Part shown: in pieces, positions 57,301-64,000 of the stretch
Numbering within the stretch: position 1 is the first letter of the stretch
Layout of the letters: each line of letters opens with the position of its first letter
NCBI GenBank assembly: GCA_030674915.1
Contig: JASXSV010000017.1
Coordinates: 1 to 64,000, forward strand
DNA: 64,000 bases
Direction of reading: 5' to 3'
Source: Candidatus Endonucleibacter bathymodioli
Lineage (GTDB): Bacteria; Pseudomonadota; Gammaproteobacteria; Pseudomonadales; Endozoicomonadaceae
Translations under genes and position numbers: made by a program
Notes under the pieces: model-generated
Told to the model about the DNA's origin: nothing
Seen by the model: the letters and a program-made list of their open reading frames with translations, nothing else
Databases searched by the model: none

Positions 57301-58857
57301 TTTACTCCCCTTCATTTTGCCGCCAGTGCCGGCCATGTGGAGTCTGTCAAACTGTTATTTCGTTCTGAAAATGATAGCTTCCCTTGTAGAGTCTTAGGTT
57401 CTACTCCCTTGAACATTGCCATCCGACATGCCCGCGTCGAGTGTGCTAAGGTGCTCTTATCCTCAAACAATGCTCCGCTAAATACTAAAGACTCTGGACC
57501 ACCAGGACGTACGCCCTTGGGCCATGCCGCCCACATTGGTTGCATAGAACTCATTGAAGCGCTGCTTCTCGCAGGTGCTAAGCCCGATATACCGGATGCA
57601 AACGGTACTTCTCCACTGAGCGCAGCAGCCATAAACGGCCATATAAAGTGTATGGAGCTGTTATTGGCAGCAAACAGTACTATGCTCAATGTCGCAGATA
57701 TATCCGGCCTTACTCCCTTGAACAATGCTGCCGCACATGGCCACATCGAGTCCATAAAGGCTCTATTGAGCGCAGGAGCCAAGGTCAATGCACCGAGTGG
57801 CTGCTTTGATGCTCCTCTGAGCAGCGCAGCCAAAGCTGGCCAGATAGAGAGTCTCACCCTGTTGCTGGCCGCAGGAGCTGACCCCAATGCTATAGATCAT
57901 TCCCTCTGTACAGCCCTGATCTATGCCTCCAAAAATGGCCATGTAGAGTGTGTTAATGCTCTGTTGGCTGCAGGCGCTAAGGCCGATATCCTGGATAACA
58001 ACGGCAGTACAGCTCTGGCCAATGCCTCCAAGAATGGCCATCTAGAGTGTGTTAACGCGTTATTGGCCGCAGGAGCTGAGCCCAATATCCTGGACTCCAC
58101 CGGCAATACAGCCCTAAACCTCGCAGCCAAAGCTGGCGCTAGTAAGTGTGTTAAGGCGTTATTGTCCGCAGGCGCTAATATCAATATTTGTGATCTCAAT
58201 GGCAATACTGCTCTGAGCTACGCAGTCGAAGCAGAAAAGATGGAGTGTGTTAATATATTATTGAACACAAACAAGAATCTGGTCAATTTTGCAGATACCA
58301 CCGGCTGTACGCCCTTGAGCAAGGCCGTCAAAAATGGCGATTTGCCATGCATGAGGGCTCTGTTGGACGCCGGCGCTAATACTATGATGGCGGATGTAGA
58401 TGGTACGACCCCACTGCACTTAGCATCCAGTCTTAGCTACGTAGACGTAGACGCTATTAAAATGTTATTGGCAGTACCAGGTACTCTGGTCAATTGCACA
58501 GATAAACTCGGCTCTACTCCCCTGATCTGCGCCGCCCGCAATGGTTATACAGTGCATGTTGTTACGCTATTGAACACCCCTGGCATTAATGTCAGTGCGG
58601 ATACATGCGGCAATACTCCCCTGCACTGCGCGGCCGCCTTCGGCAATGAAGCGTGCATTAAAGAGCTGCTGAACTCTTCCTTTAAATACGCTCATATAAA
58701 TAGAGAAGGCAAGACTCCAATTATGTTAGCCAAGGAGTGTGGCGCTAAAAACTGTGTAGAAGTATTGGAAAAATATAATTTGAGTGCCTACGATTCTTCT
58801 TTTATTCTCGGCCGTGACCAAGTCACATATTGGCCATCTTCGTGTAATATATCTTGA
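54313..58857 (+). CDS. Giant ankyrin-repeat protein 1, putative nuclear-targeted effector
   Basis: A 1514-residue protein. Residues 1-110 are polar and disordered-looking, with a bipartite nuclear localisation motif at 63-81 (KRKASLAPNTVDQNAKKRR). Residues 150-740 form a helical domain shared with the paralogue at 59232 but not recognised; at 495-512 it has a tandem ESLN array. From about residue 750 to 1490 come about 20 ankyrin repeats (GNTPLHYAAQQGHTACAKVL type). The protein ends CNIS, a CaaX-like farnesylation motif. No classical signal peptide, so any export would use a specialised system. Perfect AAGGAGGT before the ATG implies strong translation. A role in the host nucleus or nuclear envelope is inference from these motifs. 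Confidence 0.9.
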   Translation: MHSQQKVQPNRAHLVAAATAKQSSVGTSNGKNITTTPDTHIAGMIVDSSQPSSSGNLPPKLGKRKASLAPNTVDQNAKKRRTLHTDKPQTFPSEMETSRTSKDRIEGATFPNTERESNDTAADPDAYETMDIDENKNDKIPIPTPNIYETIKITTPEDFPDYAKFPEVKSYHDLVKDPSFPIIKSQFINDILALKELAPKFVGNIFDKAISDFHLKIVTPDLISDNDLLLLYREMRFYLHSLITTLNCYQNEYQKEDINSQQKNYIASVLHSCLEGIDYCPAGVCGRFKSHFIDLAASKSGLNGRIFNIRKKLLHDFVNIFLTEMHRSEEMEVPPCMEIHYSNSFYNIYCDTLKLPPIDDESATPESKLDPKYVEKFKSGAAVYTSKFAILQKLADGWSDEMSSHFRNGGVSSWENKNIPPAEFQYNGDTLETLDSRVFKPVSSWLGKENNKALSIWSLIDVIKDGCYSFLRYREKLTAWVANSLERSTDNSLSESLNESLNESLNESLNESKVTVFASISDTSNPNLHIGTMDGDFFWLFEDERRLEIGDPCVFESDNHITLELSHLTPERISRDSEVNHALVTQALEHTNKAEDIASFFMNPVISKQLGETTPWFTQVLSNKLTDKLVHNKDDKFKATLCHCVCSQIINSKEKVVTPELIAWLINTPLLEPVLLELQRHKIDITPITQVLNSWQISDFSTNNIKQLLRPEDCPRLLKQAYRLEQAELVSNLFLTEHCDGLIHNLNPEYKSPLCLLARRGVLPGLKYLLAKTSLYINYKDNNGNTPLHNAILGGSLESVKELLSVRGIQIDTMNNDNLSPLGCAVKMGHTECVKALLARDAKIHGTPLLHHAALYGHVECLKALLAANATPSTKDKDGNTPLHYAAQQGHTACAKVLLSAKPNLIVECALLFVDAKHDPVNVKDSTGETPLAKAAGNGHVECVKLLLSSKNILIDSKDLFGVTPLASAASRGHTECIKALLLAGAKANITCSSYGFTPLHFAASAGHVESVKLLFRSENDSFPCRVLGSTPLNIAIRHARVECAKVLLSSNNAPLNTKDSGPPGRTPLGHAAHIGCIELIEALLLAGAKPDIPDANGTSPLSAAAINGHIKCMELLLAANSTMLNVADISGLTPLNNAAAHGHIESIKALLSAGAKVNAPSGCFDAPLSSAAKAGQIESLTLLLAAGADPNAIDHSLCTALIYASKNGHVECVNALLAAGAKADILDNNGSTALANASKNGHLECVNALLAAGAEPNILDSTGNTALNLAAKAGASKCVKALLSAGANINICDLNGNTALSYAVEAEKMECVNILLNTNKNLVNFADTTGCTPLSKAVKNGDLPCMRALLDAGANTMMADVDGTTPLHLASSLSYVDVDAIKMLLAVPGTLVNCTDKLGSTPLICAARNGYTVHVVTLLNTPGINVSADTCGNTPLHCAAAFGNEACIKELLNSSFKYAHINREGKTPIMLAKECGAKNCVEVLEKYNLSAYDSSFILGRDQVTYWPSSCNIS
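55795..55848 (+). repeat. 12-bp tandem array encoding ESLN
   Basis: Four full GAATCTTTAAAC units (55795, 55807, 55819, 55831) plus a partial unit, in frame. The paralogue has a single unexpanded equivalent (NSLIESKVTVF, about 60651). The array is a recent slippage expansion that keeps the frame. Confidence 0.92.
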
Positions 58858-58873
58858 TCCGTCATCATTGTTT

Positions 58874-58935
58874 TGAGACCTTTGCACGATTGTTCCCGTT
58901 CCAACTAACAAAAGAACAACCGTGCAAAGGTCTCA
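58874..58935. repeat. 62-bp palindromic element with IS ends, after ankyrin gene 1
   Basis: TGAGACCTTTGCACG and its exact reverse complement bound an 18-base loop, with a second inner stem TTGTTC/GAACAA. The arms are the terminal repeat of the IS at 3778-4977. It looks like a minimal transposon derivative that now also works as a strong hairpin 17 bp after the stop codon, probably a terminator. No T-tract follows. Confidence 0.85.
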
Positions 58936-59231
58936 CATCATAAGTCTAAAATTTAAATTTCTAGGCTTCGGTGAAAAATCAACATTCTTATTCAGAAACT
59001 CCTTAACTAACAATGTAGTTATTAATATTAACCCTATAATTGCAACCAATCTAGCGTTTCCGTGTCAAATACATACATACATAAATGTACAACACACATT
59101 AGGAAAAGACCTAATACAAAAATCAGATTCTTTAGAAATACAACTACAGAATATTTGTGCTACGTGCGTTTGAATTCATCAAAAATAACAATGCAAGACT
59201 CCGAGATAGCTACATACAGAGGTACGTGTAT

Positions 59232-62200
59232 ATGAATCGTCCGCAACAATCCCAACCCAATAGATCGCCTTTGATGATGACAATCGCGCCTGAGCAACCT
59301 GTAGCAGGGATATCAAATGATACAAACATAACTGCTACGCCTGGCACTAGCACGGCAGGTATGAGCTTTGACCCCAATCAGCCAAGCACTTCGAGAGATA
59401 TGCCATCCAATCTACGTAAGAGATCAGCATCTTCCACGCCAGAACTTGCTGGCCAAGATCCTAAAAAAAGAAGAGTACCACCGCAAACTCAAGACTTAGG
59501 AAACCAATCGTCATTGCCTAATAATGAGCAAGAATTTAATGATAAGGCAACTGACCAAGATGTTGCTGAAGAAATGGACGTTGATCAAAATGAAAATGAT
59601 GCAACACCAATCCCGACATACAATATATATGAAACTATAAATCCTGCAACGGCCAAAGACTTGCCTAATTATATTCAATTACCAGAAGTCAAAAAATTCG
59701 AAGACCTAAAAAACCATTGCTCTTTCCCAAAGATTCAAACTAATTTTCTAAATGATATTGATGAGTTCAAGCAGCTGGTAAGATACTTTGTTGCCAACAA
59801 ATTCGATAAGCCATTAAACACATTTTACAAAAACATACAACACTCTTATGACGGTTCTTTTAGTCACCTGTTGCCACTTTATCAAGAAACGGCCCTTGAT
59901 CTGCGCTGTCTGATAGTGAAGCTTAAGCGCTACCATACACAACATAAAGAATATGACACAGACTCCAAGCAAAAAGACTATATTGCAACTGTACTCAATT
60001 CTTGTTTGGAGGGCGTTGATGAGTGTGCTGCTGGCGTTCACGGACGTTTTCGACTTAGCTTTTTGGATCTTGAAGCATCAGAGAGAGGCCTGGCTGGAAA
60101 GTTTCTCAGTGCAAGAAAAACATTACTTCATGAGGTGATAAACTCATTTATGGCTGAAGTCATGCGAAAAGATAACCGTGAGATTAGTCAGATAATGGAA
60201 TGCCATTATGCCAACGGCCTCTACAATCTGGCTTGTAAAGACCTAAACCTTGATCCTATTATTGATGTATTCGCCACTCTTCCCTCTGACAAGGGAACCA
60301 TTGAACGTTTTAAGTTGGCGGTAAAAGCGCATGTAAGCAGAAACTCTATCATTAGAAAGATATCGCGTGAATGGTCTAATGAACTAAATACGCTTTTGCA
60401 AAAGTGGGGGATATCGATAGGGGAAAATAAGAGCATACCTGCTTCCGAACTTAAGTCAGGCATAATTGACTCTTGTGACAATAGACTATTCAAACTTATT
60501 AACAGTTGGCTGGGGACAAAAAAAACTGAGGCGATTAACATCCAAACACTAATGGCCGAAGACGACAATGGCGACTATTCCTTTGCCGGTTACCAAGAAA
60601 AGTTATTAGCCTGGGTAGCACACCATATTAAAGAAACAAAAGACAACTCTTTAATCGAATCAAAAGTAACAGTTTTTTCCTCTATTCCCTGTACGGTCAC
60701 ACCTAACCTGCATATAGGAACAATTGACGGAGCTTTCTTCTGGCTCTTTGATGATGAACAACATCTTGAGGCAGGGCATCCATGTGCTTTTAAGTCTGAC
60801 AATCACGTCTCTCTTGAATTATCTCATTTAGCCTCAAATCACTTATGCAGTGATCCTGAAGCCAACTACGACCTCCTTACTCAGGCACTTGAGCAGACTG
60901 ACAAGGCCGAGGATATTGCTTCGTTTTTTATGAGCTGGGACATAAGTAAAAAACTAGGCAATAGAGAATCTTGGCTGACTCATACACTTGCCAATCAACT
61001 TACAGATAAATTGATTCGTAAGAGTGACGAGTTTAAAGCAACATTATGCAAGTGTGTATGCGATCAAGTGGTTAACTGCGAAGGGAAAGTCATTTTGCCA
61101 GAAGCGATAGGCTGGATAATCAACACGCCATTACTAAAGCCAGTACTATTAGAGCTAAACCGCCATAAAATACATATTTCTTCAATAACACAAAATCTCA
61201 ACAGCTGGCAGATTTCAGATTTTTCAGCGAACGATATACAGCTATTGCTGGAACCGCAAGATATCAAACGATTAACAGCCCAGGCAATACGCCTAAAGCA
61301 AAGCAAACTAGCTAGTAGATTCTTTTCAGGATACTCAGCACGTTCCATAGAAGATCTAGTTCGCACCCCATCGAGGAAATTATTACTGGGCGAAACAGAA
61401 ATGACTAAACTCTCAAAATCTCTGAACAGCTGGCAGATTTCAGATTTTCAAGAAAAGGATATAAAGTTATTGCTGACCCCGAAAGACTGCCAGCGTTTAT
61501 TTAAGCAGGCATACGCCCTAAAGGACACGGATTTAAAGTCTCGTCTATTAAAAGCAGGATATTGCGACGAAGTAGTCCACTCTCTCACCCTAAAACACGC
61601 GGAGCTTGTGTCTCATCTCTTAGCAACAGGACACTGTGATGAAATAATTGATTCCTTAAACGGGGGAGAAAAAGGGCTTATGCGTTTCTTTGATAAGAAT
61701 GGTATTGCAAAGGGGGTGAAATACCTATTGAAAAAAAATGACATAAATCAATCTTTTCTCTACGCGGCCCAAGATGGTAACGTAGAGTCAATGAAGGCGC
61801 TGCTGGCCATAGGCGCTAGCGCCAAACATTCAGACCCCGCAGGTATGACTGCTCTGTGCTTTGCCGCTCAAAACGGCCATTTAGAATGTGTTAATCTGTT
61901 ATTGGCTGCAAACGGAACGCTGGTAGATATTCCAGATCTATTCTTCCGCACGCCCTTAACCTATGCCGCCGAAAATGGTCACGTAGAGTGCTTGAAAGCG
62001 CTGCTGGCCATAGGCGCTAATGTCAATTCCTCAGACTACTACGGTAAGACGGCTCTGCGCTTTGCAGCTAAAAACGGCCATTCCAAGTGCCTTAATGTGC
62101 TGTTAGACAGTGGCGCTAGGGTCGATCTAACGGATGGCAATAAAGTGAGCCCCCTGAGCTGCGCAGCCTCAGCCGGCCATATAAAGTGTATGAAGATATT

Positions 62201-63095
62201 ATTGGACGCATCAGAAGATAAGCAGGTAGATACTGTAGATGACATGGACTATACGCCCTTAATCAGAGCTGCCTCCCATGGCCACCTAGAATGCGCAGAG
62301 GCTCTGTTAGCCAGAGGCGCTAAGGCCGATGCAAAGACTGCTTTAAATAATACCCCCCTGAGCTACGCAGCCGCAGGCGGCCATATAAAATGTCTGAAGA
62401 TGTTATTAAACACAAAAGGAGATCAAGTCGATGTTACTGATCGTCAAGGACTGACGCCCTTGGGCCATGCAGCAAAAAAAGGTCACATAGAATGCGTTGA
62501 GGAACTGTTGACAGCAAACGCTAATACCTCTATTCGTGATAACCTAGGAATCATTCCCGCTCACTATCTAGCCCTCTCCGGCCATAAAAAGTGCATGGAG
62601 AAGCTATTAGCCAAACATCCTGTTGATATTGCGACGCGAGATAATAATGGTTTGACTCTCCTCCACTCAGCAGCTAGTAAAGGACACATAGATTGTTGTG
62701 CTGTGCTGCTGGCTTTAGATTCTACGTTAGCCGATACAAAGGATAAATTTGGCAATACTCCCCTACACTTAGCAGCTGAAAATGGTCATATAGGATGCAT
62801 GTCACAACTGCTGACCGACGCTGATATCGCGGCTAAGACGAAGAATAATAAAGGCCATACAGCTTTAGACCTCGCGGCCAAGAAAGGTCACAAAGACTGT
62901 ACTAATGTATTACTGTCCTCAATCAGTTCGGATGAAGAGAAGACATATATGGCATATAGGGCATTAAAGCTAACTGAAAAATATAAGCATCAACACTGTA
63001 TAAGCCTACTGAAAAGACATTCTTTGGATGTAGGCACACTTGCCTCAGCCAAAATATCATGTGAGAAAGTTTGGACGTCATGTAGTATATCTTAA
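59232..63095 (+). CDS. Giant ankyrin-repeat protein 2, putative nuclear-targeted effector
   Basis: A 1287-residue paralogue of the 54313 protein, similar along its whole length (QSQPNRSPL against QKVQPNRAHL; NLHIGTIDGAFFWLFDDEQ against NLHIGTMDGDFFWLFEDER). It has a disordered N-terminus with a bipartite/SV40-like nuclear localisation motif (RKR at 62-64, PKKRRV at 77-82), the shared helical domain, a duplicated LNSWQISDF segment near residues 660-740, and about 14 ankyrin repeats from about residue 850. It ends CSIS, a CaaX-like motif. I chose the ATG at 59232 with AGAGG upstream, because it aligns with the paralogue start; the frame is open 25 codons earlier. Function is inferred as for the paralogue. 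Confidence 0.9.
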   Translation: MNRPQQSQPNRSPLMMTIAPEQPVAGISNDTNITATPGTSTAGMSFDPNQPSTSRDMPSNLRKRSASSTPELAGQDPKKRRVPPQTQDLGNQSSLPNNEQEFNDKATDQDVAEEMDVDQNENDATPIPTYNIYETINPATAKDLPNYIQLPEVKKFEDLKNHCSFPKIQTNFLNDIDEFKQLVRYFVANKFDKPLNTFYKNIQHSYDGSFSHLLPLYQETALDLRCLIVKLKRYHTQHKEYDTDSKQKDYIATVLNSCLEGVDECAAGVHGRFRLSFLDLEASERGLAGKFLSARKTLLHEVINSFMAEVMRKDNREISQIMECHYANGLYNLACKDLNLDPIIDVFATLPSDKGTIERFKLAVKAHVSRNSIIRKISREWSNELNTLLQKWGISIGENKSIPASELKSGIIDSCDNRLFKLINSWLGTKKTEAINIQTLMAEDDNGDYSFAGYQEKLLAWVAHHIKETKDNSLIESKVTVFSSIPCTVTPNLHIGTIDGAFFWLFDDEQHLEAGHPCAFKSDNHVSLELSHLASNHLCSDPEANYDLLTQALEQTDKAEDIASFFMSWDISKKLGNRESWLTHTLANQLTDKLIRKSDEFKATLCKCVCDQVVNCEGKVILPEAIGWIINTPLLKPVLLELNRHKIHISSITQNLNSWQISDFSANDIQLLLEPQDIKRLTAQAIRLKQSKLASRFFSGYSARSIEDLVRTPSRKLLLGETEMTKLSKSLNSWQISDFQEKDIKLLLTPKDCQRLFKQAYALKDTDLKSRLLKAGYCDEVVHSLTLKHAELVSHLLATGHCDEIIDSLNGGEKGLMRFFDKNGIAKGVKYLLKKNDINQSFLYAAQDGNVESMKALLAIGASAKHSDPAGMTALCFAAQNGHLECVNLLLAANGTLVDIPDLFFRTPLTYAAENGHVECLKALLAIGANVNSSDYYGKTALRFAAKNGHSKCLNVLLDSGARVDLTDGNKVSPLSCAASAGHIKCMKILLDASEDKQVDTVDDMDYTPLIRAASHGHLECAEALLARGAKADAKTALNNTPLSYAAAGGHIKCLKMLLNTKGDQVDVTDRQGLTPLGHAAKKGHIECVEELLTANANTSIRDNLGIIPAHYLALSGHKKCMEKLLAKHPVDIATRDNNGLTLLHSAASKGHIDCCAVLLALDSTLADTKDKFGNTPLHLAAENGHIGCMSQLLTDADIAAKTKNNKGHTALDLAAKKGHKDCTNVLLSSISSDEEKTYMAYRALKLTEKYKHQHCISLLKRHSLDVGTLASAKISCEKVWTSCSIS

Positions 63096-63121
63096 TCAGT
63101 TATCATATATTTATGTTGCAA

Positions 63122-63176
63122 CCTTTACACGAGTGCATATTTTTCCTTTTAAGCACGGAAAAAATACGTGTAAAGA
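63122..63176. terminator. Hairpin after ankyrin gene 2, related to the 58874 element
   Basis: CTTTACACG (63123-63131) pairs with CGTGTAAAG (63167-63175), and inner TATTTTTCC pairs with GGAAAAAATA. The outer arms are a diverged version of the IS-end arms after gene 1 (CTTTGCACG), at a similar distance from the stop. It was probably duplicated together with the gene and is kept as a terminator. Confidence 0.6.
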
Positions 63177-63675
63177 TGGCATTTACATCAAGTAAGATGG
63201 TCACTCCATAATTCCGATAATACCAATCAGATCATTCTATGGCTTGCAAACATCATAAATTAACCATTAATGCGTAAGTTGTTTTCTTTGGCAAAACAGA
63301 GGTCAATTAAGTCTAGGACAGAGATATGATTGAGAAGCTTCAAACCTAATAAATTATTGATTTATAGCTATTAATGTATTGTTCCTAGCTTGTAAGTAAT
63401 TATGTGTAATCGTCCTATTTAATATACATAGCTAGCTATCTTGTGACTCGATAACAAAGATACTTATGCATTTCCTAACACTTTAAAATCCTAACACTTT
63501 AAAAAGTCAAGGTTTCTTTTGTGCTGTTGATACAAGGCGTGCATTTTTATAACTGCACGACAACTGTGTTATAGCAAATCATTTGCACAGGCACTATTAC
63601 GGCCTAATACAGCGTAAAACGGTCATTTACTTGATATAAATTCCCGTCCCCATCGTATTTTTCCCTTATTCCCAC
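63177..63675. other. Gene-free stretch after the ankyrin pair
   Basis: No credible reading frame or RNA gene. AT-rich, with short repeated words (CACTTTAAAATCCTAA). Confidence 0.4.
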
Positions 63676-63691
63676 TCATGCACAGGTCTCA
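63676..63691 (-). repeat. Solo IS-end-like sequence
   Basis: Read on the minus strand TGAGACCTGTGCATGA resembles the terminal repeat TGAGACCTTTGCACGA of the IS at 3778 with about two mismatches. No partner is visible before the window ends. Confidence 0.35.
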
Positions 63692-63797
63692 AGTTAAATA
63701 GGGATGATGTAGATATAATAGGGAAGAGAAGTCTTAGGCGAAGAGAGGGGGTGCATTAAACCCTAAGGTTAAGATAGTCGAAAGCAATACTGGTGTC

Positions 63798-64000
63798 ATG
63801 GGTGTTGCACTTTTAGCAGAAGAGATATTGAGGCATGCATGGTCTGGTAGTGCAAGTAAAGAAAATAAGACAAAAAGCAGTCCATTAACAAGTGGTGCTG
63901 TGGAAAGAAAGGATGATGAAAGTATAGAAGGTGTGCATATATTAGGAAGTGTAAGCAAAGGAACAGAGTTTGGTGAAAATACTTCCTTTAGCACTCCTAA
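63798..64000 (+). CDS. Possible partial gene running off the right edge
   Basis: An open plus-strand frame from an ATG at 63798 to the window end, 67 codons without a stop: MGVALLAEEILRHAWSGSAS, then KENKTKSSPLTSGAVERKDD. The composition (Lys, Glu, Ser-rich) looks like a real bacterial protein start, but I see no strong ribosome binding site and do not recognise it. The opposite strand is also open, so this is tentative. Confidence 0.3.
   Translation, partial: MGVALLAEEILRHAWSGSASKENKTKSSPLTSGAVERKDDESIEGVHILGSVSKGTEFGENTSFSTP

Noticed and set aside
57312..58205. Long minus-strand frames inside the ankyrin genes
   Set aside because: They mirror the regular ankyrin codon pattern on the opposite strand and have no family features.
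54313..63095. Eukaryotic origin of the whole ankyrin genes
   Set aside because: Ankyrin repeats alone do not show transfer from a host; they are common in bacterial effectors, and these genes have bacterial ribosome binding sites and neighbouring bacterial context.
63734..63994. 86-codon minus-strand frame at the right edge
   Set aside because: GTG start and an antisense-like hydrophobic, Leu/Pro/Ser-rich composition; the plus strand of the same region looks more protein-like.
1..64000. tRNA, rRNA and CRISPR genes
   Set aside because: I looked for T-loop GGTTCRANNC words, rRNA blocks and regularly spaced direct repeats. None was convincing; the tandem and dispersed repeats found are not CRISPR-like.

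Overview
The window looks like a chromosome segment from a host-associated gammaproteobacterium. The housekeeping blocks have gammaproteobacterial order: ftsY-ftsE-ftsX-rpoH, miaB-ybeZ-ybeY-corC-lnt, a DUF1820 gene next to miaB, and potG/potH/potI, glyA, deaD, recG and mutM. Around these are features of a long-term eukaryote-associated lifestyle: two giant ankyrin-repeat proteins, a decayed third ankyrin locus, a gene with an animal-type cysteine-rich receptor ectodomain, a putatively exported lipid kinase, many decayed insertion sequences and long noncoding gaps (intact genes add up to about two thirds of the window). From memory and by inference, this suits an Endozoicomonadaceae-type endosymbiont or parasite of a marine invertebrate. 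An intranuclear lineage such as Candidatus Endonucleobacter of bathymodiolin mussels is one candidate; the sequence alone does not prove it.

Layout. 0.6-6.3 kb: rpoH, ftsX, ftsE and ftsY on the minus strand, with a complete IS5-family element (flanked by a 5-bp direct repeat) between ftsE and ftsY. 6.8-7.6 kb: a lipoprotein. 8.4-12.1 kb: an accessory island with a truncated transposase, a long chimeric gene broken by a 29-bp tandem duplication and a second frameshift, and IS5- and IS256-type remnants. 12.3-18.9 kb: cytochrome b561, GIY-YIG protein, META-domain lipoprotein, IS remnant, orphan fliO, hypothetical gene, phytase-like exported protein and alr. 19.2-24.4 kb: putrescine transporter genes split into potH-potI (minus) and potG (plus), with a PilZ gene and two adjacent small mobile elements between them. 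24.8-30.2 kb: glyA, SMI1/KNR4 protein, YdjM-like membrane protein, IS630 remnant and deaD. 30.7-33.4 kb: decayed IS5-family copies, an amidase and a 110-bp MITE. 33.4-39.9 kb: the lnt-corC-ybeY-ybeZ-miaB block and the DUF1820 gene. 40.4-51.5 kb: exported DAGK-type kinase, TPMT, MATE pump, mutM, ThiXYZ-like transporter, MFS transporter, lipoprotein and ankyrin pseudogene. 51.8-53.8 kb: recG. 54.3-63.1 kb: two paralogous ankyrin proteins of 1514 and about 1287 residues. The right edge holds an uncertain partial reading frame.

The most exciting signal is the ankyrin pair. Both paralogues carry an N-terminal bipartite nuclear localisation motif (KRK...KKRR; RKR...PKKRRV) and both end in a four-residue CaaX-like motif (CNIS, CSIS) of the type favoured by eukaryotic farnesyltransferase. 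NLS plus CaaX is the targeting logic of nuclear lamins, so these may be effectors aimed at the host nuclear envelope. The second signal is the animal-like ectodomain at about 9.8-11.1 kb: hydrophobic leader, eight N-glycosylation sequons, a furin-type RDKR site, about a dozen cysteines and a C-terminal membrane anchor. It suggests a gene captured from an animal host and now decaying or phase-variable.

A previously unnoted family of about 100-125-bp intergenic repeats with inverted arms (CCCGTTACCATTGAAGGTGT) occurs about 16 times here, and in two cases appears to supply the stop codon of the neighbouring gene. Several IS5-type elements and their internally deleted derivatives explain most of the remaining repeats. 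Coding coordinates include the stop codon.
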